A DNA stretch of 64,000 nt from URNF01 sp045634325. Its GTDB lineage: Bacteria > Bacillota > Clostridia > Oscillospirales > Acutalibacteraceae. The DNA lies in assembly GCA_045634325.1 (NCBI GenBank), contig JAZRAA010000031.1, forward strand, positions 32,257 through 96,256. The letters are read 5' to 3'. Position 1 is the stretch's first letter. Every line of letters starts with the position of its first letter. Position numbers and translations under genes: made by a program. The notes beneath the pieces are model-generated. The model made no database searches. It was not told where the DNA came from and worked only from the letters and a program-made list of their open reading frames with translations. Shown in pieces: positions 25,755-32,240 of this stretch.

Positions 25755-25784
25755 AGAATATTGCGATTTTTTTTGCAAATACTG
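25755..25784 (+). promoter_or_regulatory. Candidate sigma-G (forespore) promoter of gpr
   Basis: AGAATA (25755-25760), a 17-base spacer and AATACTG (25778-25784) resemble the sigma-G pattern TGAATA-N17/18-CATACTA, each with small departures. B. subtilis gpr is expressed in the forespore. No sigma-A promoter is evident on this strand. Confidence 0.4.
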
Positions 25785-25813
25785 GTCAAAACAGGAAAAA
25801 AGGTGGAAAAATC

Positions 25814-26683
25814 ATGGCATTTCGTACCGATTTAACCTTGGAAATCGCCGAAAATATAAAAAACCTATCCGCACAAGACTGTTTTGTGCGGGAATATACC
25901 AAAAACAATATACGCATCACGGCGCATACCTTGCACACCATGCACGCCGAACAGGTATATGGCAAACCGCGCGGCAACTATATCACACTGGAACTGCCGC
26001 CTCTTTCAGACGACGAAAAACTGCTCACCGAGGGGGCTACCGTGCTGGCAGAACAGTTGCGACAGCTATTGCCGTCAAGCGGCACGGTGTTGGTGGTGGG
26101 ACTGGGCAACCGTGCCATCACACCCGATGCGCTGGGCCCCCGCACCGCTGATTTCACCCTCGCCACCCGCCACATCCAAGGGGAATTCGCACGCAGTGTG
26201 GGATTGTCCGACCTGCGCCCCACCGCCGTCATTGCACCGGGGGTGTTGGGGCAAACCGGTGCGGAAAGCAGTGAAATTGTGAGCGGTCTTTGCGACCGTC
26301 TCTCCCCCGCCGCCGTCGTTTGCATCGATGCGCTAACCGCATGCAGTATCGAACGGTTGGGATGCACCGTGCAGTTGACCGACACGGGTATTGCGCCCGG
26401 CGCAGGGGTGGGCAACCGCCGTGCGCCGCTCAACCGCGACACCCTCGGCATTCCTGTTATCGCCATCGGTGTGCCCACCGTGGTGGATGCGGCAGTGATT
26501 GCGGGGGAATGTACCAAGGGCGAGGACATCCATCTCTCCCCCGCCGCACGCAACCTCATTGTCACGCCAAAAGAAATCGATTTGGTCATCCACCGTGCCG
26601 CCAAACTCATTGCGGCGGGATTGCATTTGTGCCTGCATCCCGACTATGCACCGTTTGAACTCATCTCTTTGGCCAACGGCTAG
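25814..26683 (+). CDS. gpr: Spore germination protease GPR
   Basis: A 289-residue protein. ATG at 25814 follows AAAGGTGG and gives the family N-terminus MAFRTDLTLEIAE; this corresponds to the propeptide region that is autoprocessed in the spore. Core blocks are VLVVGLGNRAITPDALGPRT, APGVLGQTGAESSEIVSGL, VVCIDALTACSIERLG and DTGIAPGAGVGNRR. GPR degrades small acid-soluble DNA-binding proteins during germination. Its presence is the clearest sign that the organism, or its recent ancestor, forms endospores. Confidence 0.96.
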   Translation: MAFRTDLTLEIAENIKNLSAQDCFVREYTKNNIRITAHTLHTMHAEQVYGKPRGNYITLELPPLSDDEKLLTEGATVLAEQLRQLLPSSGTVLVVGLGNRAITPDALGPRTADFTLATRHIQGEFARSVGLSDLRPTAVIAPGVLGQTGAESSEIVSGLCDRLSPAAVVCIDALTACSIERLGCTVQLTDTGIAPGAGVGNRRAPLNRDTLGIPVIAIGVPTVVDAAVIAGECTKGEDIHLSPAARNLIVTPKEIDLVIHRAAKLIAAGLHLCLHPDYAPFELISLANG

Positions 26684-26743
26684 TGTGCTTTATATATAGT
26701 ATATACCATATTTAGTATGGCACCGAAAAATGTGAAAAAACGC

Positions 26744-26772
26744 TTGACTTTACTTGCTTTTTCTGTTAAACT
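26744..26772 (+). promoter_or_regulatory. Promoter of rplU-prp-rpmA
   Basis: TTGACT (26744-26749), a 17-base spacer and TAAACT (26767-26772). It is the only strong promoter-like sequence between gpr and rplU. Confidence 0.7.
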
Positions 26773-26777
26773 GTGGG

Positions 26778-26850
26778 ATGCCGCATGCTATGGGGTTTTA
26801 AAAGTGATGCAAATCCGCCCTATGCAGCGAGTCTAAAGAAAAGGCAGGTA
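26778..26850 (+). promoter_or_regulatory. Possible L21 mRNA leader
   Basis: The roughly 75-base untranslated leader before rplU can fold GCCGCAT with ATGCAGC (one mismatch) around a GGG/CCC pair. Firmicutes rplU transcripts often carry an autoregulatory L21 leader at this place. I cannot match the family consensus by eye, so this is a candidate. Confidence 0.35.
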
Positions 26851-26856
26851 CAGCCA

Positions 26857-27207
26857 ATGTACGCTATTATCGAAACCGGCGGCAAGCAGTATAAAGTGGC
26901 GAACGGCGACGTGCTGTTCATCGAAAAGCTGGATGCCGCAGAGGAAGCCTCTGTCGAGTTCAAGCAGGTTATTGCCCTGCACAACGGCAAGACCCTCAAG
27001 ATTGGTACTCCCTACGTCAAAGACGCTGTCGTGACCGCAAAGGTGCTCAAAAACGGCAAAGGTAAGAAACTCACCGTTTTCACCTACAAACCGAAAAAAG
27101 GCAGCAGTCGTAAATTGGGTCATCGTCAGCCCTACACCAAGGTGCAAATCGAAGCGATGGAAATCGTCAAACCGGTGAAGGCAGCTGCTGAACCCAAAGC
27201 CGAGTAA
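26857..27207 (+). CDS. rplU: 50S ribosomal protein L21
   Basis: A 116-residue protein beginning MYAIIETGGKQYKVANGDVL, with KKLTVFTYKPKKGSSRKLGH and RQPYTKVQIEAM, the L21 signatures. The C-terminal acidic/Lys tail is short and variable. L21 binds 23S rRNA and neighbours L20. It is followed 9 bases later by prp and then rpmA, the Firmicutes order. Confidence 0.97.
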   Translation: MYAIIETGGKQYKVANGDVLFIEKLDAAEEASVEFKQVIALHNGKTLKIGTPYVKDAVVTAKVLKNGKGKKLTVFTYKPKKGSSRKLGHRQPYTKVQIEAMEIVKPVKAAAEPKAE

Positions 27208-27216
27208 GGCAAAGCG

Positions 27217-27531
27217 ATGATACGGGCGCAGTTTTGGTGCTTTGGCGAGTCTATTACGGGGTTTTCCCTGAAAGGACACGCGGGCGCAGGAGATTTCGGA
27301 GAAGACATCGTTTGTGCGGCGGTTTCCAGTGCGGCGTATATGACGGCCAATACGTTGACCGAAATATGCGGTGCAAATGCGAATATCACCGTTAATGATG
27401 GCGAAATGTCCCTCTCTCTCACCGAAACGGATGCTTTCATCCAAAAAGTTCTTGAAGGTTTTTTCCTGCACATGAACGGTTTGCAGGAACAGTATCCCAA
27501 ACGGATACAGGTACTAAAAACGGAGGTGTAA
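27217..27531 (+). CDS. prp: Ribosomal-processing cysteine protease Prp
   Basis: A 104-residue protein of the YsxB family. GFSLKGHAGAGDFGEDIVCAAVSS carries the catalytic His and Cys (GHA and DIVCAAVS). Prp removes the N-terminal extension of ribosomal protein L27 in Firmicutes. It lies between rplU and rpmA; the L27 encoded three bases downstream has the matching extension, so enzyme and substrate are adjacent. Confidence 0.94.
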   Translation: MIRAQFWCFGESITGFSLKGHAGAGDFGEDIVCAAVSSAAYMTANTLTEICGANANITVNDGEMSLSLTETDAFIQKVLEGFFLHMNGLQEQYPKRIQVLKTEV

Positions 27532-27534
27532 GTC

Positions 27535-27819
27535 ATGTTAAAGATTAACATTCAGTTGTTTGCTCATAAGAAAGGCGTCGGTTCTACTAAGAACGGCCGT
27601 GATTCCGAGTCCAAACGCCTTGGCGTCAAACGCGCCGACGGTCAGTTCGTTCTCGCGGGCAACATCTTGGTGCGTCAACGCGGCACCCACATCCACCCCG
27701 GCAACAATGTCGGCATCGGTTCGGATGATACGCTGTTTGCGACCATCGACGGTCTGGTGCGTTTCGAGCGCATGGGCAAAGACCGCAAGCGTGTCAGCGT
27801 GTATGCTGTGGAGCAATAA
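27535..27819 (+). CDS. rpmA: 50S ribosomal protein L27 with cleavable N-terminal extension
   Basis: A 94-residue protein. After LKINIQLFA comes HKKGVGSTKNGRDSESKRLG, the mature L27 N-terminus that reaches the peptidyl-transferase centre. The extension matches the Prp recognition pattern seen in Staphylococcus and Bacillus (LxLxxQFFA-type), so cleavage after Ala10 is predicted. GGNILVRQRGTHIHPG-like sequence follows. Terminator 20 bases downstream. Confidence 0.97.
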   Translation: MLKINIQLFAHKKGVGSTKNGRDSESKRLGVKRADGQFVLAGNILVRQRGTHIHPGNNVGIGSDDTLFATIDGLVRFERMGKDRKRVSVYAVEQ

Positions 27820-27838
27820 TCCACTGTTTGCGTGAATG

Positions 27839-27869
27839 AAAAGCACCCGTATAACACGGGTGCTTTTTT
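27839..27869 (+). terminator. Terminator of rplU-prp-rpmA
   Basis: A 12-bp stem (27839-27850 with 27856-27867), five-base loop, then a T-run. Confidence 0.88.
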
Positions 27870-27882
27870 CATGTGATTTTTA

Positions 27883-27911
27883 TTGCAAACTGCCTACATT
27901 TAGGGTATACT
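27883..27911 (+). promoter_or_regulatory. Promoter of obg-mrnC
   Basis: TTGCAA (27883-27888), a 17-base spacer and TATACT (27906-27911), 26 bases before the obg ATG and just after the L27 terminator. Confidence 0.72.
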
Positions 27912-27937
27912 TGTCTATATATAAGGAGAGGATACGT

Positions 27938-29209
27938 ATGTTTGTAGATAAAGCCACTATCCAAGTGCGTGCGGGGGACGGCGGTAACGGTGCCGTTGCG
28001 TTCCATCGTGAAAAATTCGTCGCATCCGGCGGTCCCGACGGCGGTGACGGCGGTCGCGGCGGTAATATCGTGTTCCAAGTGGATACGGGTCTCAACACCT
28101 TGTCCGATTTTCGCTATAAGCGCAAATACGTTGCTGCTAACGGACAAAACGGCAACAAAAATCGTTGTTTTGGCAAAAAAGGCGAAGACTTAATCATTCC
28201 CGTGCCGGAAGGCACGCTCATCTATGACGACGAAACCGGCAGATTGATGGCGGATATGTCGGTAGGCGAGCCGTTTATTGCCGCAAAAGGCGGCAGAGGC
28301 GGTTGGGGTAATGCCCATTTCGCCACCCCCACCCGTCAAGTGCCTCGTTTTGCCAAACCCGGTGTGCCGGGCGAGAACAAACGCTTGCGGTTGGAGTTGA
28401 AACTGCTGGCTGACGTGGGACTTATCGGATTCCCCAACGTCGGTAAATCGTCTTTAATCTCGGTGGTCAGCGAAGCAAAACCCCAAATCGCCAACTACCA
28501 TTTCACCACCCTAACCCCCGTGCTCGGCGTGGTGCGTATCGAAGAACGCAATTCCTTCGTGATGGCGGATATTCCCGGTATCATCGAAGGCGCAGCACAA
28601 GGCGTGGGACTTGGGCACGACTTTTTACGACATATCGAGCGTTGTCGTTTGCTGGTACACGTGGTAGACGTTGCAGGCAGTGAGGGACGTGACCCCATTG
28701 CCGATTTCGACGCTATCAATGCGGAACTTGCGGCGTTCAGTCCCGAACTTGCCGAGCGTCCGATGCTGGTCGCGGGCAACAAGTGCGACCTTGCCACCGA
28801 CGAACAGTTGGCGGCGTTTGAAGCAGAAATGCAAAAACGAGGACTGCCCTATTTCCCGATGATGGCGGCGATTGCGCACGGCACCGATGAACTCATTAAA
28901 AAGTGTGCCTACACCTTACAACAGCTCCCGCCGGTGCGCCGCTTTGAAGCCGAGGCGGTCACCTTGCCGGAAGCGGAAAGCTTTGCCGACCGCTCGGTGC
29001 AGATACAGTGCGAGGACGGTGTGTTCTTCGTGGAAGCGCCGTGGCTGTTACAATTGATGCGTGGCATCAATTTCGGCGAGGACGATTCGTTGCAATACTT
29101 TGAACGTGTGTTGCGCAGTGCAGGTGTCATCACCGCCTTGGAACAAGCGGGCGTACAAGAGGGCGACACCGTCAGCATCTATGATTTCGAATTTGAATTT
29201 GTGTATTAA
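27938..29209 (+). CDS. obg: GTPase Obg (CgtA)
   Basis: A 423-residue GTPase; ATG at 27938 follows AAGGAGAGG. The N-terminal Gly-rich Obg fold (FVDKATIQVRAGDGGNGAV, residues 1-158), the G domain (G1 GFPNVGKSS, G3 DIPGIIEGA, G4 NKCD) and a C-terminal OCT domain (about 345-423) are all present. Obg acts in 50S ribosome assembly and the stress/sporulation response. It is followed 9 bases later by mrnC. Confidence 0.97.
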   Translation: MFVDKATIQVRAGDGGNGAVAFHREKFVASGGPDGGDGGRGGNIVFQVDTGLNTLSDFRYKRKYVAANGQNGNKNRCFGKKGEDLIIPVPEGTLIYDDETGRLMADMSVGEPFIAAKGGRGGWGNAHFATPTRQVPRFAKPGVPGENKRLRLELKLLADVGLIGFPNVGKSSLISVVSEAKPQIANYHFTTLTPVLGVVRIEERNSFVMADIPGIIEGAAQGVGLGHDFLRHIERCRLLVHVVDVAGSEGRDPIADFDAINAELAAFSPELAERPMLVAGNKCDLATDEQLAAFEAEMQKRGLPYFPMMAAIAHGTDELIKKCAYTLQQLPPVRRFEAEAVTLPEAESFADRSVQIQCEDGVFFVEAPWLLQLMRGINFGEDDSLQYFERVLRSAGVITALEQAGVQEGDTVSIYDFEFEFVY

Positions 29210-29218
29210 GGTGATACT

Positions 29219-29593
29219 ATGGCTCGGTTGTTTGAACAAAACGTGGACACGCACGAATTAAGTCCCCTGGCACTCGCTTTGGTGGGGGACGGCGTGTATG
29301 AACTGATGGTGCGGGAAATGCTGGTGTGCGAAGCCAATCGCAGTGCCGGTGAACTGCACAAAGCGGCGGTGAAACTGGTGCGAGCAGAAGCACAGTCTGC
29401 GGCGATGGATAAATTGGAACCGCACCTGACCGAAAAGGAAGCGGCGGTGTTTCGTCGTGGCAGAAATGCGCACACGCCCCGCAACGACCGTGATTATCAC
29501 CGTGCGACAGGCTTTGAAGCGTTGTTTGGGTATTTATACTTAAACGGCGAAATCGAGCGTGTCAAAGAGTTGTTCCAAATGTGTATGAAATAA
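29219..29593 (+). CDS. mrnC: Mini-ribonuclease III
   Basis: A 124-residue RNase III-like catalytic domain without an RNA-binding domain. The motif LSPLALALVGDGVYELMVRE carries the early catalytic acidic residues, and YHRATGFEALFGYLYLNGE the second set (E in GFEALFG). It matures the ends of 23S rRNA in Firmicutes. Usually it neighbours cysS; here it follows obg. Confidence 0.94.
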   Translation: MARLFEQNVDTHELSPLALALVGDGVYELMVREMLVCEANRSAGELHKAAVKLVRAEAQSAAMDKLEPHLTEKEAAVFRRGRNAHTPRNDRDYHRATGFEALFGYLYLNGEIERVKELFQMCMK

Positions 29594-29606
29594 ATAAAAA
29601 CCACAC

Positions 29607-29639
29607 AAAAAGCGAGTATCCAAAGGATACTCGCTTTTT
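29607..29639. terminator. Bidirectional terminator between mrnC and XRE gene
   Basis: A perfect 15-bp stem (29607-29621 with 29625-29639), AAA loop, T-runs in both directions. Confidence 0.9.
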
Positions 29640-29643
29640 GATT

Positions 29644-29886
29644 TTATTGTATCTCTTGTTCCAATGCGTCAAAAGCAGGTGTGTTAAAAAATTCACCCAG
29701 CGTAATATGCAATCCGTCACAAATCATCTTTATCGTCAACAATTTAGGGTTTTGACTTTTTCCGTATAAAATGCTTTTTATACTGGACGGTGACACCGCC
29801 GATATTGTTGCCAATTTATTGATGGTAATATCGTGTTCCCCACACAATTCCAAAATGCGATTGCGCACTGCCGTAATGGTATTCAT
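29644..29886 (-). CDS. XRE-family transcriptional regulator
   Basis: An 80-residue single-domain regulator. The ATG at 29886 is chosen because AGGAGG lies six bases upstream; an ATG two codons earlier abuts the ribosome site. ITINKLATISAVSPSSIKSILYG is the helix-turn-helix, followed by KLLTIKMICDGLHITLGEFF, the usual extension of this family. It is divergent from a SLOG-domain gene, and the 104-base gap carries an inverted repeat over the other gene's promoter, so it probably represses that gene. Confidence 0.85.
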   Translation of the reverse strand: MNTITAVRNRILELCGEHDITINKLATISAVSPSSIKSILYGKSQNPKLLTIKMICDGLHITLGEFFNTPAFDALEQEIQ

Positions 29887-29929
29887 AGTCATCCTCCTCG
29901 CCTTTTTCTTTTAGAATAGACGATTTTAG

Positions 29930-29977
29930 TGGACATTATAGGCGATGCATGATACTATTAGGCTATACATCGCCTAT
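29930..29977 (+). promoter_or_regulatory. Promoter and inverted-repeat operator of SLOG gene
   Basis: TGGACA (29930-29935), a 17-base spacer and TACTAT (29953-29958) form a promoter for the + gene. A perfect 10-base inverted repeat, ATAGGCGATG (29938-29947) and CATCGCCTAT (29968-29977), places one half-site in the spacer and one just after the start. A related ATAGACGATT lies at 29915-29924. This is the layout of a repressor operator; the divergent XRE protein is the likely binder. Confidence 0.65.
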
Positions 29978-29990
29978 TAGGAGGTTCTGT

Positions 29991-30428
29991 ATGGCTAAAA
30001 AAGTGTGCGCTTTCTTCGGTCATAGAGATTGTCCATCTGATATTAAAGTTTCTCTACGTGCCGAAATTATCCGTCTAATCACCGAACAGCAAATAGAAAA
30101 TTTTTTAGTAGGTTATCAAGGCAATTTCGATGCTCTCGCATTACAAGTGTTAATAGAATTAAAAGAAGAATTTCAAAATATACAGTATACAGTGGTGTTA
30201 GCCTATCTTCCAAACATGCAAGGGGAACTTTTTGCCGAAGTGCCTACCGTTTTCCCGGAAATATTGGAAACGACACACCCAAAATATGCCATATCCGCTC
30301 GGAATACATGGATGATTTCTAGAGCCGATTGTGTTATTGCCTATGTCCAACACACTTGGGGTGGTGCTTACCGGTTTGTGTCTTACGCGAAGCGGAAAGG
30401 CAAAATGGTTATCAATTTAGCAGAATAA
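29991..30428 (+). CDS. SLOG-domain protein (DUF1273-like)
   Basis: A 145-residue Rossmann-like protein starting MAKKVCAFFGHRDCPSDIK behind TAGGAGG. Other family blocks are FLVGYQGNFDALALQVLIEL and the C-terminal RADCVIAYVQHTWGGAYRFVSYAKRKGK. SLOG proteins are thought to bind nucleotide-derived ligands; some act in conflict or stress systems and others (YpsA) in cell division. The gene is AT-rich compared with both flanks, sits alone between two terminators and is opposite a small XRE regulator, suggesting a recently acquired cassette. Function is unknown. Confidence 0.8.
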   Translation: MAKKVCAFFGHRDCPSDIKVSLRAEIIRLITEQQIENFLVGYQGNFDALALQVLIELKEEFQNIQYTVVLAYLPNMQGELFAEVPTVFPEILETTHPKYAISARNTWMISRADCVIAYVQHTWGGAYRFVSYAKRKGKMVINLAE

Positions 30429-30432
30429 TATA

Positions 30433-30466
30433 AAAAGAAGGTCTGACTTTTGTCAGACCTTCTTTT
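30433..30466. terminator. Bidirectional terminator between SLOG gene and hydA
   Basis: A 15-bp perfect stem (30433-30447 with 30452-30466) with T-runs on both strands, between convergent genes. Confidence 0.9.
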
Positions 30467-30479
30467 GTCTTTTTATTGC

Positions 30480-32222
30480 TTATTTAAAGCGGGGGCGAGC
30501 GACGTAGGAAGTATGCAGGATTTCGTGCGCCTTATGGCTGCCGAAGCTGCCGAAATACTCTTCGTACACCTTTTTCACCATCGGATTTTCGTGGGATTTG
30601 CGCACTGCCATGCCTTTATCCTGGTCATACAGCACTTTCGCACGTTTCTCACGATAGTCCTCAAAGTTACGCACAGACGCGGGAACAATCGGTTGACCGC
30701 CGCCGTTGATACAACCGCCGGGGCAGCACATGATTTCCACAAAGGTCCACGGCGCCGTGCCGTCTTTGATTTTGCTCATGATGTAGTTTGCCGCCGTCAA
30801 GCCGCTGGCAACAGCCACTTTGATTTCGGTGCCCGCAATGGTGTAGGTGGCTTCTTTCAAGCCGTCCATACCACGCACCGCTTCAAATTCAACGTTGCCG
30901 TTGTCTTTGCCGGTCAGCACGTCGTTGGCAGTACGCAAAGCCGCTTCCATAACACCACCGGTTGCACCAAAGATGACAGCAGCGCCGGTGTCTTCGCCCA
31001 ACGGCATATCAAATTCTTCGTCCGGCAGAGCGGTGAAGCGCAAGCCCGCACGGTCAATCATGCGTGCAAGTTCTCTCGTCGTGATGGAGATGTCCACGTC
31101 AGGCACGCCCGCAGCGGCTTCGTCATCACGGCCGATTTCGAATTTCTTTGCGGTACAGGGCATCACCGAAACAGACACGATGTTTTTCGGGTCGATGCCG
31201 TGTTTTTCCGCATAATAGGTTTTGAGAATTGCACCAAACATCTGTTGGGGGGATTTGCAGGAAGAAATGTGTTTGAGTTGTTCGGGATAGTACATCTCCG
31301 CAAACTTCACCCAACCGGGCGAGCAGGAGGTAATCATCGGCAACGCACCGCCGTTTTGCACACGGTCGAGCAATTCGGTGGCTTCTTCCACGATGGTCAT
31401 ATCGGCAGCGAAGTTGGTGTCGAACACCTTATCAAAGCCGAGTCGGCGCAGTGCCGCAACCATTTTACCTTCGGCGTTGGTGCCAATCGGCAGACCAAAC
31501 GCTTCGCCAATCGCCGCACGCACGGCGGGAGCGGTTTGCACCATCACCACTTTGTCGGGGTCGGACAATGCCGCCCACACTTCGTCGGTGTTGTCTTTTT
31601 CAGCCAAAGCACCGGTCGGGCAAACGTTGATACACTGACCGCAAGACACGCAAGGCACTTCTGCCAACGGTTTTTCGAATGCGCAAGCAATGTGGGTATC
31701 AATACCACGCTCGTTTGCGCCGATAACCGATACAAACTGTTGCTGGCAAGCCGCTACGCAACGACGGCACAGGATACATTTGTTGTTATCACGAATCATG
31801 TGCGGGGCGGAATCGTCAATCGCAAATTCGCGGCGGAAGCCGTCGTATTTGCCATTATCTTCTACGCCGTAATCGAGGCACATTTTCTGCAATTCGCAGT
31901 TGGTGGAACGCACGCAGGACAAACATTTTTTCTCGTGGGTGGACAAAATGAGTTCCAGTGTGGTTTTACGTGCTTTACGCACTTTTTCGGTGTTGGTGCT
32001 GATTTCCATGCCTTCTGCAACGGGGTATACGCAAGCGGTCACCAGACCACGTGCACCGGTGGCTTCTACCACGCAGATGCGGCAAGCACCGATTTCGTTA
32101 ATATCTTTCAAGAAACAAAGGGTGGGAATGTCCACGCCTGCCACACGGGCCGCTTCCAAGATGGTGGAACCTTTGGGCACGCTGACCGCAATGCCGTTTA
32201 CTTTTACATTAACCATATCCAT
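30480..32222 (-). CDS. hydA: [FeFe] hydrogenase catalytic subunit, NADH-linked trimeric type
   Basis: A 580-residue enzyme that reduces protons or oxidises H2. N-terminal [2Fe-2S] domain (Cys 36, 47, 50, 64), His-ligated cluster (HEKKCLSC, His 96), two [4Fe-4S] sites (CILCRRC about 149-155; CVSCGQC about 191-197), then the H-cluster domain: L1 TSCSPGW (298-304), L2 MPCTAKKFE (about 354) and L3 IMCCPGGCINGGGQP. L1 has Ser where many hydrogenases have a second Cys. The C-terminal RAHEIL-type tail (KAHEILHTSY) is present. With nuoF- and nuoE-like subunits it should form an electron-bifurcating or NADH-dependent trimer. Last gene of the operon; ATG 10 bases after AAAGGAG. Confidence 0.95.
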   Translation of the reverse strand: MDMVNVKVNGIAVSVPKGSTILEAARVAGVDIPTLCFLKDINEIGACRICVVEATGARGLVTACVYPVAEGMEISTNTEKVRKARKTTLELILSTHEKKCLSCVRSTNCELQKMCLDYGVEDNGKYDGFRREFAIDDSAPHMIRDNNKCILCRRCVAACQQQFVSVIGANERGIDTHIACAFEKPLAEVPCVSCGQCINVCPTGALAEKDNTDEVWAALSDPDKVVMVQTAPAVRAAIGEAFGLPIGTNAEGKMVAALRRLGFDKVFDTNFAADMTIVEEATELLDRVQNGGALPMITSCSPGWVKFAEMYYPEQLKHISSCKSPQQMFGAILKTYYAEKHGIDPKNIVSVSVMPCTAKKFEIGRDDEAAAGVPDVDISITTRELARMIDRAGLRFTALPDEEFDMPLGEDTGAAVIFGATGGVMEAALRTANDVLTGKDNGNVEFEAVRGMDGLKEATYTIAGTEIKVAVASGLTAANYIMSKIKDGTAPWTFVEIMCCPGGCINGGGQPIVPASVRNFEDYREKRAKVLYDQDKGMAVRKSHENPMVKKVYEEYFGSFGSHKAHEILHTSYVARPRFK

Positions 32223-32240
32223 TTTGCGTCAGCTCCTTTC

